A stretch of 64,000 nucleotides of DNA from Microbispora corallina (GCF_016863035.1 NZ_BOOC01000002.1:1-64000); one strand, 5' to 3'. Numbered from the stretch's first letter, positions 41,102-49,724 are shown. Program-made: numbers and translations. Notes: generated by a model from the letters alone, not told the origin.

Positions 41102-41931
41102 ATCCGCAGGCCGTGAGCGGCGTCCAGGGGGTGGCCGCCGCCCCGGCGCACGGTCTCGGCGAACTGCCGGGCGACCTCGGCGAACGCGTCGTCGCCGAGG
41201 TCGGAGCCGAGGAGCGTCGCGTTGCCCTCCGCGCCGTACACCTCGACGCGGGCGGGCGGCGTCTCGCCCCCGGCCCGCATGGTCAGCGACGCCTCACTGA
41301 CCGCCCCGCTCTCGTGCTCCAGCAGCAGGCCGGCCCAGCCGAGCGGGTCGCCGTGGGCGCGCACCCCGACCACCCGTCCGAGGGCGGCGTCGAGCAGGTC
41401 GATCATGTGCGGGCCGAGGTCGAGCACGGCGCCGCGCTCCAGCCGCCAGGGGGTGGCGAACGGCCCGCCGTTCAGGCCGCCGGAGATGTACGCGGCGTGC
41501 CCCCCGAACGGGCGCAGCGCCCGCGCGGCCTCCAGGAACGCGGTGGTCGCGGGCGAGTAGCGGAACGAGAAGACCATCTGGGAGGCGACCCCGGCCTCGG
41601 CGATCGCCGCGGCCAGCCGGCGGGCGCCGTCGAGGTCGGCCGCGAGCGGCTTCTCCAGCAGCAGGGCCTTGCCCGCCTTCGCGGCCCGGCCGGCGATGTC
41701 GGCCTGGACGGCGGGCGGCACCGAGAAGGCGACCGCCTCCGAGGCGTCGAACAGGTCCTCCAGCCGCTCGAACGCGGGCGCGCCGTGGGCCGCGGCCAGC
41801 CCCCGGGACGCCACCGGCCTGCGGGCCCACACACCGGCGAGCCGCGTGTGCGGCCCCTTCGCGAGGACGGGCGCGTGGACCATCTCCGCCCACGGACCCG
41901 CTCCGACCAGTCCCACCGACACCGGCTCCAT
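41062..41931 (-). CDS. Gfo/Idh/MocA-family NAD(P)-dependent oxidoreductase
   Basis: The 289-residue enzyme has an N-terminal Rossmann fold (VGLVGAGPWAEMVHAP) and the family EKP motif (KALLLEKPLA, near 95-97) that positions the substrate and cofactor. A C-terminal alpha/beta domain contains the Gly-His-rich LDLGPHMIDLLDA. Substrates of the family are sugars, inositols or their phosphates; this one is unknown. It stands alone, and its 3' end overlaps the acyltransferase gene tail-to-tail. Confidence 0.85.
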   Translation of the reverse strand: MEPVSVGLVGAGPWAEMVHAPVLAKGPHTRLAGVWARRPVASRGLAAAHGAPAFERLEDLFDASEAVAFSVPPAVQADIAGRAAKAGKALLLEKPLAADLDGARRLAAAIAEAGVASQMVFSFRYSPATTAFLEAARALRPFGGHAAYISGGLNGGPFATPWRLERGAVLDLGPHMIDLLDAALGRVVGVRAHGDPLGWAGLLLEHESGAVSEASLTMRAGGETPPARVEVYGAEGNATLLGSDLGDDAFAEVARQFAETVRRGGGHPLDAAHGLRIQEILEEAERGLR

Positions 41932-42047
41932 GGCGCCCCTCTCTCGTGTGGGCGACCCTACTGGAGCGCCGTGGTCACGATCGACCAGGGAGTCCGATGT
42001 GCCCCGGTAAGGGTTGGCCCGGGCCGTACCGGCAAGATGGACCTGTC

Positions 42048-42656
42048 ATGAACGTGATACTGCTGCGGCACGGCGAGACCGAATGGAGCAGGGCGGGACG
42101 GCACACCGGGCGCACCGATGTGCCGCTGACCGCCCGCGGCGAGGAGCAGGCCCGGGCACTGGCCCGGGTCGTGGGGGACCGGGCGTTCGCGCTCGTCCTG
42201 GTGAGCCCCGCGCAGCGGGCCCGCCGCACGGCGGAGCTCGCCGGCGTCGGCCGCTACGAGGTGGACCCCGACCTGTGGGAGTGGGACTACGGCGGCTACG
42301 AGGGCGTCACGACGCCCGAGATCCGCGAGTCGCGCCCCGGATGGTACCTGTGGCGCGACGGCGTGGTGCCCGGCGACGACGCCCACCCCGGCGAGAGCGT
42401 CGACCGCGTCGGCGAGCGGGCCGACAAGGTCATCGCCAGGATCAGGGCCGCCGTACCGGCCCATGACGGGAATGGGGACGGGAACGGTGACGTGCTGATC
42501 GTGGCGCACGGCCACTTCCTGCGGGTTCTGGCGGCCCGCTGGCTTGGGCTGCCGGCCGCCGACGGGCGGTTCTTCCGGCTCGACACCGGCACGTTCTCGA
42601 CGCTCGGCCACGAGCACGGCGAGCCGGTCCTGCTGACCTGGAACGCGCCCGTGTGA
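42048..42656 (+). CDS. Histidine phosphatase-family protein
   Basis: The 202-residue enzyme is of the phosphoglycerate-mutase-like superfamily. It has the phospho-His motif LLRHGETEWS near residues 5-14, a second Arg in SPAQRARRTAEL, the catalytic Glu region (LWEWDYGGYEG) and the C-terminal His in VAHGHFLRVLAARW. It is likely a cytosolic acid-type phosphatase acting on small phospho-metabolites. A His/Asp/Gly-rich insert (HDGNGDGNGD) near 145 is specific to it. The ATG at 42048 is chosen because the motif starts at residue 5. Confidence 0.9.
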   Translation: MNVILLRHGETEWSRAGRHTGRTDVPLTARGEEQARALARVVGDRAFALVLVSPAQRARRTAELAGVGRYEVDPDLWEWDYGGYEGVTTPEIRESRPGWYLWRDGVVPGDDAHPGESVDRVGERADKVIARIRAAVPAHDGNGDGNGDVLIVAHGHFLRVLAARWLGLPAADGRFFRLDTGTFSTLGHEHGEPVLLTWNAPV

Positions 42657-42738
42657 GACGGCCTACATGAGACGCCCTGCACGAGACGGCCTGTATGAAA
42701 CGGCCTGTATGAAACGGCCTGTATGAAACGGCTCCCGC
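42655..42738. repeat. 14-bp tandem repeat array just past the phosphatase gene
   Basis: Six units of 14 bp (consensus GAAACGGCCTGTAT or GAGACGGCCTGTAT, with drift at both ends) run head-to-tail from the phosphatase stop codon. Two central units are identical. It codes for nothing credible. Confidence 0.75.
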
Positions 42739-42763
42739 GTGAGAAGCCCGCGAGGACGTCCCC

Positions 42764-42782
42764 GCCGGCGTCACCCGCCGGC
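42764..42782. terminator. Hairpin between converging genes
   Basis: GCCGGCG and CGCCGGC form a 7-bp stem with a 5-base loop. An outer GAGAAGCC/GGCTTCTC pairing could extend it. Confidence 0.5.
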
Positions 42783-42817
42783 TTCTCCGCGTGCGGGCGA
42801 CCGGCGGGGTTCAGGGC

Positions 42818-43093
42818 TCAGGTGCCCGCGACGGGTTGGGGCTGGGGACCGCGACCGGTCAGCCACTCGAGTACTTTGCGGTGGCCGCGCCGGGCGTCTT
42901 CGAAGTGCCCCCACCGCCAGTACCTCGGCTGCTCACGGACCCCGGTGACCCACGTCCGGTACGCGACCGACCGTGGCCGCCCGTCCTCGGGCTCGGCCGC
43001 CGACGCGACGCCGTACGTACGGATCACCACGCGGCCTCCGGGTGCGAACAGCACGTCGTCGGCCACCGGGTAAAGAGTCATCTGGTCCAGCAC
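42818..43093 (-). CDS. Small hypothetical protein, unknown function
   Basis: A cytosolic protein of about 91 residues, rich in Arg and aromatic residues, with a beta-type start (MTLYPVADDVLFAPGGRVVI) and a helical C-terminal part (RYWRWGHFEDARRGHRKVLE). I do not recognise the family. GTG 43093 is preferred because GAGGGGG stands six bases upstream; ATG 43081 and TTG 43114 are alternatives. It follows the DUF397 gene on the same strand after a hairpin and so probably has its own promoter. Confidence 0.55.
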   Translation of the reverse strand: MLDQMTLYPVADDVLFAPGGRVVIRTYGVASAAEPEDGRPRSVAYRTWVTGVREQPRYWRWGHFEDARRGHRKVLEWLTGRGPQPQPVAGT

Positions 43094-43148
43094 GTCCGGC
43101 CCCCTCTTGCTCAACTTGCCCTGGGACCACTGTGCCGGATCGTTGTTA

Positions 43149-43164
43149 CGCCGCCTGCGCGGCG
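43149..43164. terminator. Short hairpin after the DUF397 gene
   Basis: CGCCGC and GCGGCG pair across a 4-base loop, flanked on both sides by copies of TGTTACGCC. Confidence 0.4.
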
Positions 43165-43199
43165 CTGTTACGCCCCTTCACACCGAAGTAAACTCAGTG

Positions 43200-43433
43200 T
43201 TACACGAGGAGGCCGTCGAACTCGCCGTCCTTGACGCCGAGCACGAGCGCCCGGATCTCATCGCGGGTGTAGATGAGAGCCGGCCCCTCGGGATAGCGCG
43301 AGTTCCGGACGGCCACGCTGCCGTCGGGGAGCTCGGCCAGCTCCACGCAGTTGCCGGTCGAATTGCTGTGGACGCTCTTCCGCCAGGTGACTCCGGCCAG
43401 GTCGGTTGCGGGCATCCCGTTGTATGTCTGCAT
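43200..43433 (-). CDS. DUF397 protein of a WhiJ-like cassette
   Basis: The 77-residue protein matches DUF397: WRKSVHSNSTGNCVELAEL at residues 17-35, then GSVAVRNSRYPEGPALIYTR and a terminal hydrophobic end. In Streptomyces, small DUF397 proteins encoded beside WhiJ-type XRE regulators modulate them and affect development. The ATG follows the XRE stop with no gap (TGA-ATG), and the ribosome binding site GAGAG lies inside the XRE gene's end, so translation is coupled. Regulator, DUF397 and the divergent ATPase together form the standard three-gene module. Confidence 0.9.
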   Translation of the reverse strand: MQTYNGMPATDLAGVTWRKSVHSNSTGNCVELAELPDGSVAVRNSRYPEGPALIYTRDEIRALVLGVKDGEFDGLLV

Positions 43434-44300
43434 TCATATCTCTCTGAGAAGATCGCCGAGGATCTCGGCGGTGCCCCCGGGCGTCGTGCTCTCAACGCAC
43501 AACTGCTCCATGGCCGTGAGGTAGGGATCGATGTCCTCACGCTTGTCGAGGTAAAGGGCACCCCAGAGCTGCTCGACGTAGACCACGTCCGAAAGGTCGG
43601 ACTCCGGGAAGCGGAGGATCGTGAACGCGCCCCCTTCGGCGGCGTGCATCCCGAAACGGAAGGGCATCACCTGCAGGGTGATGTTGGGCAGCGTGGAGAC
43701 CTCCAGCAGGTGCTGGAGCTGCTCCCGCATGGTCGCTCTCCCTCCGATGGGCCGCTTGAGCGCGGCCTCGTCGATGACGGCCCACAGCCGCGGACCGTCC
43801 TTGCGCGTCAACCTGTCCTGCCGCTGCATGCGGAGATGCACACGCTTGTCGAGCTCGGTATCCGGCGCCTCCGGATAGCCCAGCTGGATCACCGCCCGGG
43901 CGTACCGGGCCGTCTGCAGCAGACCGGGCACGAACTGCACCTCGTAGGTGCGGATCACGCTCGCGGCCTCCTCCAGGCCCACGTATGTGACGAACCAGTT
44001 CGGCAGGACCTCGCCGTACTTGTGCCACCAGCCCGGGGTGTTGGCCTCTCGGACCATCTCCAGCAGGCCACGCCGCTCGGCGTCGTCGTGGACGCCGTAC
44101 AGCGTGAGCAGGTCTTCGACGTCACGTGTCTTGAACCCGACCCGGCCGAGCTCCATCCGGCTTATCTTCGACTCGGAGGCCCGGATGTGGAACCCGGCGA
44201 CCTCGCGGGTGAGGCCCCGCTCCTCGCGCAGCCGGCGAAGGCTGGCGCCGAGCATGATTCGCCGTACGGTCGAACCGGAACCGGGCGGATCTATGGACAC
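43434..44300 (-). CDS. WhiJ-like XRE regulator (HTH_31 plus DUF5753)
   Basis: The 288-residue regulator has an N-terminal helix-turn-helix (LRRLREERGLTREVAGFHI, about 20-75) and a C-terminal DUF5753 domain (VQFVPGLLQTARYARAVIQL, TLPNITLQVMPF). WhiJ-type proteins repress or gate sporulation genes, and their DUF397 partners change this. Actinomycetes carry many copies that act independently. The start is ATG 44300; the first 15 residues are not typical, so an ATG at 44255 is possible. The divergent promoter region carries paired palindromes. Confidence 0.9.
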   Translation of the reverse strand: MSIDPPGSGSTVRRIMLGASLRRLREERGLTREVAGFHIRASESKISRMELGRVGFKTRDVEDLLTLYGVHDDAERRGLLEMVREANTPGWWHKYGEVLPNWFVTYVGLEEAASVIRTYEVQFVPGLLQTARYARAVIQLGYPEAPDTELDKRVHLRMQRQDRLTRKDGPRLWAVIDEAALKRPIGGRATMREQLQHLLEVSTLPNITLQVMPFRFGMHAAEGGAFTILRFPESDLSDVVYVEQLWGALYLDKREDIDPYLTAMEQLCVESTTPGGTAEILGDLLREI

Positions 44301-44401
44301 GTGCTATTCCTCCGCTTTGTGGACTGGTTCACAGTCTGTCAAAGATCGCCCCCTTCGTCCCAGTGTTGTTCCGGGGTAACCGTAGCGCGTGCACCACGCG
44401 C

Positions 44402-44430
44402 TTGCACGTGCATTCGCTCTTGCACATGCA
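44402..44430. promoter_or_regulatory. Repeated TTGCACRTGCA elements between WhiJ-like genes
   Basis: TTGCACGTGCA (44402-44412) contains a perfect 10-bp palindrome, and TTGCACATGCA follows 18 bp later (44420-44430). A related GTGCACCACG lies just upstream. Placement between divergent genes fits an operator for the XRE regulator. Confidence 0.4.
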
Positions 44431-44965
44431 CACGATTGTCCCGCATCATGATCTCGTGCAGTCCACGAACCTGACTCGTGGCCAGATCCAGTGGTCGACC
44501 CTCGACTGGTGGCCGCCGCTCGGCTGGTGGCCGGAGCCCGCACGCGAACTCCTCCAGCCCGGGTCGACCGCCGCCAGCGCCACATTCGTCCTGCTCCCCC
44601 GCGCCGAGTCGGTCCACTCGGCCCGCAGCTTCGCGGCGGGGACACTGGCCGGCTGGCAGATGGACGACCTCCTCGACGGCATGGAGCTCGTCGTCTCGGA
44701 GCTGGCCACCAACGCCCTGCGGCACGGCCTGGTGCTGGCGAGCTCCCAGCCACGGGAGGTCATCCGCCTGTCGCTGATCCGCCGAGGAACGTTCGTGACC
44801 TGCGCCATCACCGACCCCGGCTCGGCCGCGCCGGTGCTGCGCGACCCCTCGCCGTTCGAACCGGGCGGCCTCGGGCTGCACATCGTCGAATCGCTCAGCG
44901 TGTGCTGGGGCTGGAACCCGCTGTCCCCCCAGGGCAAGGCGGTATGGGCCGTGCTCGCCGCCTGA
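44426..44965 (+). CDS. Anti-sigma-factor-type ATPase (HATPase_c_2) of the WhiJ-like cassette
   Basis: The roughly 180-residue protein has a Trp/Pro-rich N-terminus and a GHKL ATPase domain of the SpoIIAB/RsbW type. Its N box is LVVSELATNALRHG, and ITDPGSAAP and GGLGLHIVESLSV are the G1 and G2 equivalents. In such cassettes the ATPase is thought to bind a sigma factor or the DUF397 protein. The start is uncertain: ATG 44426 overlaps the repeated operator-like element, and GTG 44456 is equally possible. It is transcribed divergently from the XRE gene and followed by a strong terminator. Confidence 0.85.
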   Translation: MHTIVPHHDLVQSTNLTRGQIQWSTLDWWPPLGWWPEPARELLQPGSTAASATFVLLPRAESVHSARSFAAGTLAGWQMDDLLDGMELVVSELATNALRHGLVLASSQPREVIRLSLIRRGTFVTCAITDPGSAAPVLRDPSPFEPGGLGLHIVESLSVCWGWNPLSPQGKAVWAVLAA

Positions 44966-45318
44966 GGCGATCCGGTCGCCACGTCGGACGGCGCCGCGCG
45001 TCTACCCGTCCGCTAGATCTGCCTGCCGCCCGCTCCGGCCCGCCGGCCGCAGAGCGCTCCCGTACAGCCCGGAATGTACGGGAGCGCCCTCCGGCCGGCG
45101 GCCCGCGTCGCCCCACCTTCGGCGAACCCCGAGCGCGAAGGCCGAGGATGTGCTGAGATCGGACCGTAACGGCCGAACGGCATGCCCGTTTTCACAGCGA
45201 TCGGGGAGACAATCGTGATCTCGGGATTCGGGACGGCTCGCTATATCCTTGCTCGCGGACCCCGTCATTTGTGTGATCTGCATAGCGGTGGCCTCGCGAG
45301 ACTCCCGAGAGATCTACG
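44966..45318. other. Intergenic stretch: terminator and promoter region only
   Basis: About 350 bases between the ATPase gene and the helicase-associated gene. A perfect 13-bp hairpin sits near 45054-45087. The final 100 bases are more A/T-rich and contain several weak -10-like words (TATATC, CATAGC), but no convincing promoter pair. No reading frame looks coding. Confidence 0.5.
45054..45087. terminator. Strong hairpin terminator
   Basis: GCGCTCCCGTACA and TGTACGGGAGCGC form a perfect 13-bp stem with an 8-base loop, about 90 bases past the ATPase stop. There is no U-tract. Confidence 0.75.
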
Positions 45319-47697
45319 ATGGACGATCACCTAATCGGCTGGCTGACAACTCTCGACGAAGACCGGCTCGCCCGCGTCCTGGCCAACCGCCCGGACGCCA
45401 TCGCCGCGCCGTGGCCCCGCCGGCTGGACGCCCTGGCGGAGCGGCTGATCGACGACTTCGCCGTCATGCAGGTGATGCGCGCCCTCCCCCTCCCCCCGCT
45501 CGAACTGCTCCAGGCGTGCCTGGTGATCGGCGGCCGCCCCACCGAGGACGAGATCGCCCGCTTCCTCGGGGTCAGCACCTCCGAGGTCCTCCCCTGGCTC
45601 GATCACCTGTACGACCACGCGCTCGCCTGGCCGGGCCACGACGGGAGGATCACCCTGGCGCCGGGCGTCGCCCGGTGGTGGACGGCGCCGTGCGGTCTCG
45701 GCGAGCCGCTCGCGGCGTACCTCGACTCGTGGAAGCTGAGCACCGAGGCGCTGCGCCGCATCTGCCGCACGCTCGGCCTCCCCCCGCACGGAGGGCGGCG
45801 CCAGGTCGTCACCCGGATCTCCGCGCTGCTCGCCGACAGCGAGCGGCTCGGCGCGCTGCTCGACGGCGCCCCCGACGGCACGCTGGAGACGCTCGACGAC
45901 TTCGCCTGGGACGGCCCCGTCCGCAGTGTGGACGGCAACCGCTTCGTGCTGCCCGGCACGCCGGAGAAGTGGGCGCTCGACCGCGGCCTGCTGTTCCGCA
46001 CGCAGTGGGACCTGGCGGAGATGCCCCGCGAGGTCGCGCTGGCCCTGCGCGGTCCCGACTACCACGGGCCGTTCACGCCGTACCCGCCGGAGATGGCCAC
46101 CACCTCCCTCGACCCCGACGGCGTCGAGCACGAGATGTGCCTGGCCGCGCCGCACGTGCTCGACCGCGCGACCGCCCTGCTGGAGAACGTCGACAAGACC
46201 GTGCTGCCGTTGCTGAAGAACGGCGGGGTCGGCGTCCGGGAGGTCAAGCGGGTGGCCAGGGAGACCGGCTCGTCCGAGGACGAGACCCGCCTGCTGCTGG
46301 AGGTCGCCGCGGTGGCCCGGCTGATCGCGCTGGACGAGACGGCGGGCGGGCTCACGCCGACGGACCGTTTCGACACCTGGCGGCTGGAGGAGCCCGCCAC
46401 CCGGCTGCGCGTGCTGCTGGCCGCGTGGTGGCGGATGGAGCGCTCGTCGCTGCGCCGGCCGGAGGGACGCCAGCCGGCCCTGCTGAGCGACGACCCCGCG
46501 GGCGAGACCGTCGCGCGGATCCGGTGGGCCGTGTTCGCCGCGCTGGCCGAGATCCCCGAGGACCAGGGCTTCGCGACCCTGCAGGAGCTCGTGCAGCGGG
46601 TGCACTGGCGGGCCCCGCTGCTGGACAAGGAACTGCTGGCCGGGTGCGCGCCGTCGATGCTGGAGGAGGCCCGGCTGCTCGGGCTCGTCGCCTGCGACAC
46701 GCTCACCGGCCTCGGCCGGGCGCTGGCGCCGCTCGCCGCCGCGGCCGGCGACGAGAGCCACGACTCGGTGCCCGAGGTCGAGCACGACCCCGCGCTGGCC
46801 AAGTGCTCCACGCACGCGCTCGCGAGCGCGCAGCGCACCGCGCTGTTCGGGGCCGACCTCACCGCCGTGGTGACCGGCCCGCCGTCGGTGGAGCTGGCGG
46901 CGCTGCTCGACCGCGCCGCCGACCGGGAGTCGCAGGGCTCGGCGTCCGTGTGGCGGTTCGGCCCGGCGAGCGTGCGGCGCGCGCTGGACGCCGGGGAGAC
47001 GGCCGAGTCGCTGATCGACGACCTGTCGGAGGTCGGGACGCTCCCCCAGCCCCTGACGTACCTCATCCGCGACGTCGCCCGCCGCCACGGCGAGGTGACG
47101 GTGTCGTCGGTCGGCTGCATCATCCAGGGCTCCGACCCCGCGCTGCTGGCCGAGATCGCGGCCCACCGGAGGCTGGCGCGGCTCGGGCTCCGGCTGCTCG
47201 CCCCCACCGTGCTGGCGAGCGCCGCCGCGCCCGCCTCGACGCTGGACGCGCTGCGCGAGGCGGGGTACGCGCCCGTGCCGGTCGACGACACCGGCGAGAT
47301 CACGGTCCGCCGGGAGCCGCCCGGCGGCCGGCTGATCCTCCTCCCGGGCGGCCGGGTCGCCGAGCTCGACCCGCCCGGCGCCCTGCTCGAGCCTCCCCCG
47401 GACCCGCGCGAGCACGCCCGGCGACTGCTGGTCAACGCCGGTTCCGTCGGCCCCGGCGGGCAGACCTGGGCCGTCATCGGGCGGATGGCGACCCGGCTCC
47501 CCGCGGCGCAGCAGTCCCTGCTGGGCTTCGTCGTCGACCGCGACGTTCGGGCGCTGATCACGCTGTCCGACGGGGTGACCGCGACGATCAGTCACGGGGA
47601 GCTGCGCAGCGGCGTCCTCGACGCGTGGTGCGAGGAGGCCGGCGACTACCTGGAGTTCCCGCTCAACGAGATCGCGTCCGTCACGAACACCCACTGA
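45319..47697 (+). CDS. Helicase-associated (XPB/Ssl2-like N-terminal) domain protein
   Basis: The 792-residue protein is a member of the actinobacterial Helicase_C_3 or XPB/Ssl2-like domain family, a partner fold of DNA-repair helicases. It lacks P-loop and DEAD motifs, so it is not itself a helicase. The N-terminal half shows winged-helix-like repeats (LQACLVIGGRPTEDEIARFL), and the conserved C-terminal block contains LPQPLTYLIRDVARRHGEVTV and SSVGCIIQGSDPALL. The XPB helicase gene often nearby in relatives is not in this window. The ATG at 45319 has GAGAG seven bases upstream. Its stop overlaps the convergent TetR gene by 17 bp. Confidence 0.85.
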   Translation: MDDHLIGWLTTLDEDRLARVLANRPDAIAAPWPRRLDALAERLIDDFAVMQVMRALPLPPLELLQACLVIGGRPTEDEIARFLGVSTSEVLPWLDHLYDHALAWPGHDGRITLAPGVARWWTAPCGLGEPLAAYLDSWKLSTEALRRICRTLGLPPHGGRRQVVTRISALLADSERLGALLDGAPDGTLETLDDFAWDGPVRSVDGNRFVLPGTPEKWALDRGLLFRTQWDLAEMPREVALALRGPDYHGPFTPYPPEMATTSLDPDGVEHEMCLAAPHVLDRATALLENVDKTVLPLLKNGGVGVREVKRVARETGSSEDETRLLLEVAAVARLIALDETAGGLTPTDRFDTWRLEEPATRLRVLLAAWWRMERSSLRRPEGRQPALLSDDPAGETVARIRWAVFAALAEIPEDQGFATLQELVQRVHWRAPLLDKELLAGCAPSMLEEARLLGLVACDTLTGLGRALAPLAAAAGDESHDSVPEVEHDPALAKCSTHALASAQRTALFGADLTAVVTGPPSVELAALLDRAADRESQGSASVWRFGPASVRRALDAGETAESLIDDLSEVGTLPQPLTYLIRDVARRHGEVTVSSVGCIIQGSDPALLAEIAAHRRLARLGLRLLAPTVLASAAAPASTLDALREAGYAPVPVDDTGEITVRREPPGGRLILLPGGRVAELDPPGALLEPPPDPREHARRLLVNAGSVGPGGQTWAVIGRMATRLPAAQQSLLGFVVDRDVRALITLSDGVTATISHGELRSGVLDAWCEEAGDYLEFPLNEIASVTNTH

Positions 47698-48313
47698 CGG
47701 GACCGGCCGTCACGGCGGCGGCGAGGCCGGCCAGCCCGGCCTTGATCTGCGCGGGGTCGCGCTCCCGCAGCACGGCCGTGACGTGCTCGGCCGCCAGCGG
47801 GGCGAGCAGGGCGTGGGCCAGGTAGCCGGCGTCGGCCTCCGGCCGGGCCTCGGCCAGCAGGATCGACAGGTGCAGGTGCCAGAAGCGGTAGGCCCCGATG
47901 CGGTAGCGGGCGCCCGCGCTCGCGGTCTCGGAGACGCGCAGCAGGTCGAGGTGGCCGAAGAGGTAGTCGGCGTAGGCGGCGACGAACGCGCGGACGCGCT
48001 CGGCCGCCCCGGCCCCCGGCCCGAGCGGCGGGGGCCCCGACAGGATGCGCTCCTGAAGGTCCCGCTCCTGCTCGTCGAGCAGGGCGGCCACGAGTCCCGA
48101 CTTGTCGCCGAAGCGGCGGAACAGCGTGCCCTTGCCCACCTCGGCCCGCGCCGCCACGGCGTCCATCGAGACGGCCTCGACGCCGTGTTCGCGGAACAGC
48201 GCCGCGGCCGCCTCCAGCACCTTGCGCCGGTTGCGGGCGGCGTCGGCCCGCTCGCGCGCGGGCGGGCCGCCCATGAGGGCCAGCAGTTCCCGGGGCCCCT
48301 CCGACGTGCTCAT
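47681..48313 (-). CDS. TetR-family transcriptional regulator
   Basis: The 210-residue repressor has an N-terminal HTH (VLEAAAALFREHGVEAVSMD followed by AARAEVGKGTLFRRFGDK, near 30-75) and an all-helical ligand-binding C-terminal domain rich in Ala and Leu. The ligand is unknown. ATG 48313 is chosen because typical members start about 25 residues ahead of the helix; the frame upstream to 48361 crosses an operator-like palindrome. Its neighbours are an M20 peptidase on the same strand upstream and the helicase-associated gene. No efflux pump is adjacent, so its target may be itself or the peptidase. Confidence 0.9.
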   Translation of the reverse strand: MSTSEGPRELLALMGGPPARERADAARNRRKVLEAAAALFREHGVEAVSMDAVAARAEVGKGTLFRRFGDKSGLVAALLDEQERDLQERILSGPPPLGPGAGAAERVRAFVAAYADYLFGHLDLLRVSETASAGARYRIGAYRFWHLHLSILLAEARPEADAGYLAHALLAPLAAEHVTAVLRERDPAQIKAGLAGLAAAVTAGPVSGCS

Positions 48314-48319
48314 ACAACC

Positions 48320-48331
48320 GGACTGTAGTCC
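48320..48331. promoter_or_regulatory. Palindrome GGACTGTAGTCC: candidate TetR operator
   Basis: This 5-2-5 inverted repeat lies seven bases upstream of the TetR start and beside TTAATA (minus strand). Autorepression by the TetR protein is the simplest reading. Confidence 0.55.
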
Positions 48332-48364
48332 TATTAACCGACCGGAGGCAACCTGAGGCAACCG

Positions 48365-49615
48365 TCAGCGCACGCCGCAGCGGCGGACCGCGAGCAGGGC
48401 GAGGGCCCGGGTGACGTCGCGCAGCTCGCGCAGGTCCACCTGCTCCCGGGGCGCGTGGGCGAACCGGACGTCGCCCGGCCCGTAGTGCAGCGCCGGCACG
48501 CCGCCCGCGTTGTACAGCCGCAGGTCGCTCCCGTACGGCGCGGCCGTCGTGCCCGGGCCGGCGCCGGTCACGTCGGCGACCGCCCGGGCCGTCTCGCCGA
48601 GCAGGGGGTGGCCCTCCGGCAGCCGGCCGCTCGCGAACTGGCCTCCCGGCCAGGTCACCGCGACCGGGTTGTCCCGCAGCCAGGGGTCGTCCAGCCCCGC
48701 GAGCGCGTCCTCCAGGGCGGCCCGGGCGTCGGCCGGGTCCTCGTCGAGCCGCACACCGAGCCGCCCCTCCGCGACGAGCAGGTCGGGGACGCTGCTGGCC
48801 CAGTCGCCGGCCCGCACGGTGCCGATCTCGATGGGGTACGGCAGGGGGTTGCCGTCGAACAGCGGCCCGGCGTCGCGGTTGCGCTCCCGCTCCAGCCGCC
48901 GTACGGCCTGGAAGACCGGCCAGAAGGCCTCCACGGCGTTGACGCCCTCGTACCGGGTGGCGCCGTGGGCGGCCCGGCCGGCCACCTCCAGCCGGAACGT
49001 GAGCGCCCCGGCGTTCGCCGTGATGATCCGTCCGCTGGTCGGCTCGGTGATGACCGCCGCCTCCCCCGTGTGGCCCCTGGCCAGGGTGGCGAACGCGCCC
49101 AGCCCGCCGTCCTCCTCGCTCACCACGCAGTGAACGGCGAGCGGTCGGGCGAGCCGGACGCCGGCGGCCCGCAGCGCGCGCACGACGGCCAGGTTGGCGG
49201 CCAGGCCGGCCTTCATGTCGCAGGCGCCCCGGCCGTGCAGCGCGGTCGCGGTGAGGCGGGCGCCGAACGGGTCCTGCCCCTCCCACTTGGCCGCGTCGCC
49301 GATCGGCACCACGTCCACGTGCCCCTGCAGGATCAGCGCGGGCGGGCCCTCCCCCTCGCTGGTCGCGACCAGGCCGTACCCCTCGGACCGTACGGCCTCC
49401 ATGCCCGGGAAGCCCTCGCGCGACCGGAGGTCGGCCAGGTCGAACTTCCAGAGGTCGATGTCGAGGTCCCACTCCGCCAGCTGCCGGGCGCACCGGTCCT
49501 GCAGGTCCGACTCGGCGTCGGTGCCGGTGACGCTCGGCACCCGGACGAGGTCCGCCAGGAGGCGCACGGTCCCCGCCTCGTCGATCGCGTCCAGCACCCT
49601 CGCTTCGACATCCAT
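48365..49615 (-). CDS. M20 (ArgE/DapE/ACY1)-family metallopeptidase
   Basis: The 416-residue cytosolic enzyme has the dinuclear zinc ligands of M20: LQGHVDVV (His, Asp), GRGACDMKAG (bridging Asp), HCVVSEEDGG (catalytic Glu and ligand Glu), an EPTSGR loop and a terminal FAHAPREQV His. A dimerisation domain sits in the middle. Substrates could be N-acyl amino acids, succinyl-diaminopimelate or dipeptides; the sequence does not decide. ATG 49615 fits the family's start better than the open frame to 49651. It is upstream of the TetR gene by about 50 bp in the same direction. Confidence 0.88.
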   Translation of the reverse strand: MDVEARVLDAIDEAGTVRLLADLVRVPSVTGTDAESDLQDRCARQLAEWDLDIDLWKFDLADLRSREGFPGMEAVRSEGYGLVATSEGEGPPALILQGHVDVVPIGDAAKWEGQDPFGARLTATALHGRGACDMKAGLAANLAVVRALRAAGVRLARPLAVHCVVSEEDGGLGAFATLARGHTGEAAVITEPTSGRIITANAGALTFRLEVAGRAAHGATRYEGVNAVEAFWPVFQAVRRLERERNRDAGPLFDGNPLPYPIEIGTVRAGDWASSVPDLLVAEGRLGVRLDEDPADARAALEDALAGLDDPWLRDNPVAVTWPGGQFASGRLPEGHPLLGETARAVADVTGAGPGTTAAPYGSDLRLYNAGGVPALHYGPGDVRFAHAPREQVDLRELRDVTRALALLAVRRCGVR

Positions 49616-49724
49616 GCGCAGACTGTATGGCCTCGGGGCAGGAGGGCACATCTCGCCTATTTCCCCGCGAAATTCCCCGTACGGACACTACGATCAAGGA
49701 CTTCGGGCGAGGGAGGAACCAGGC

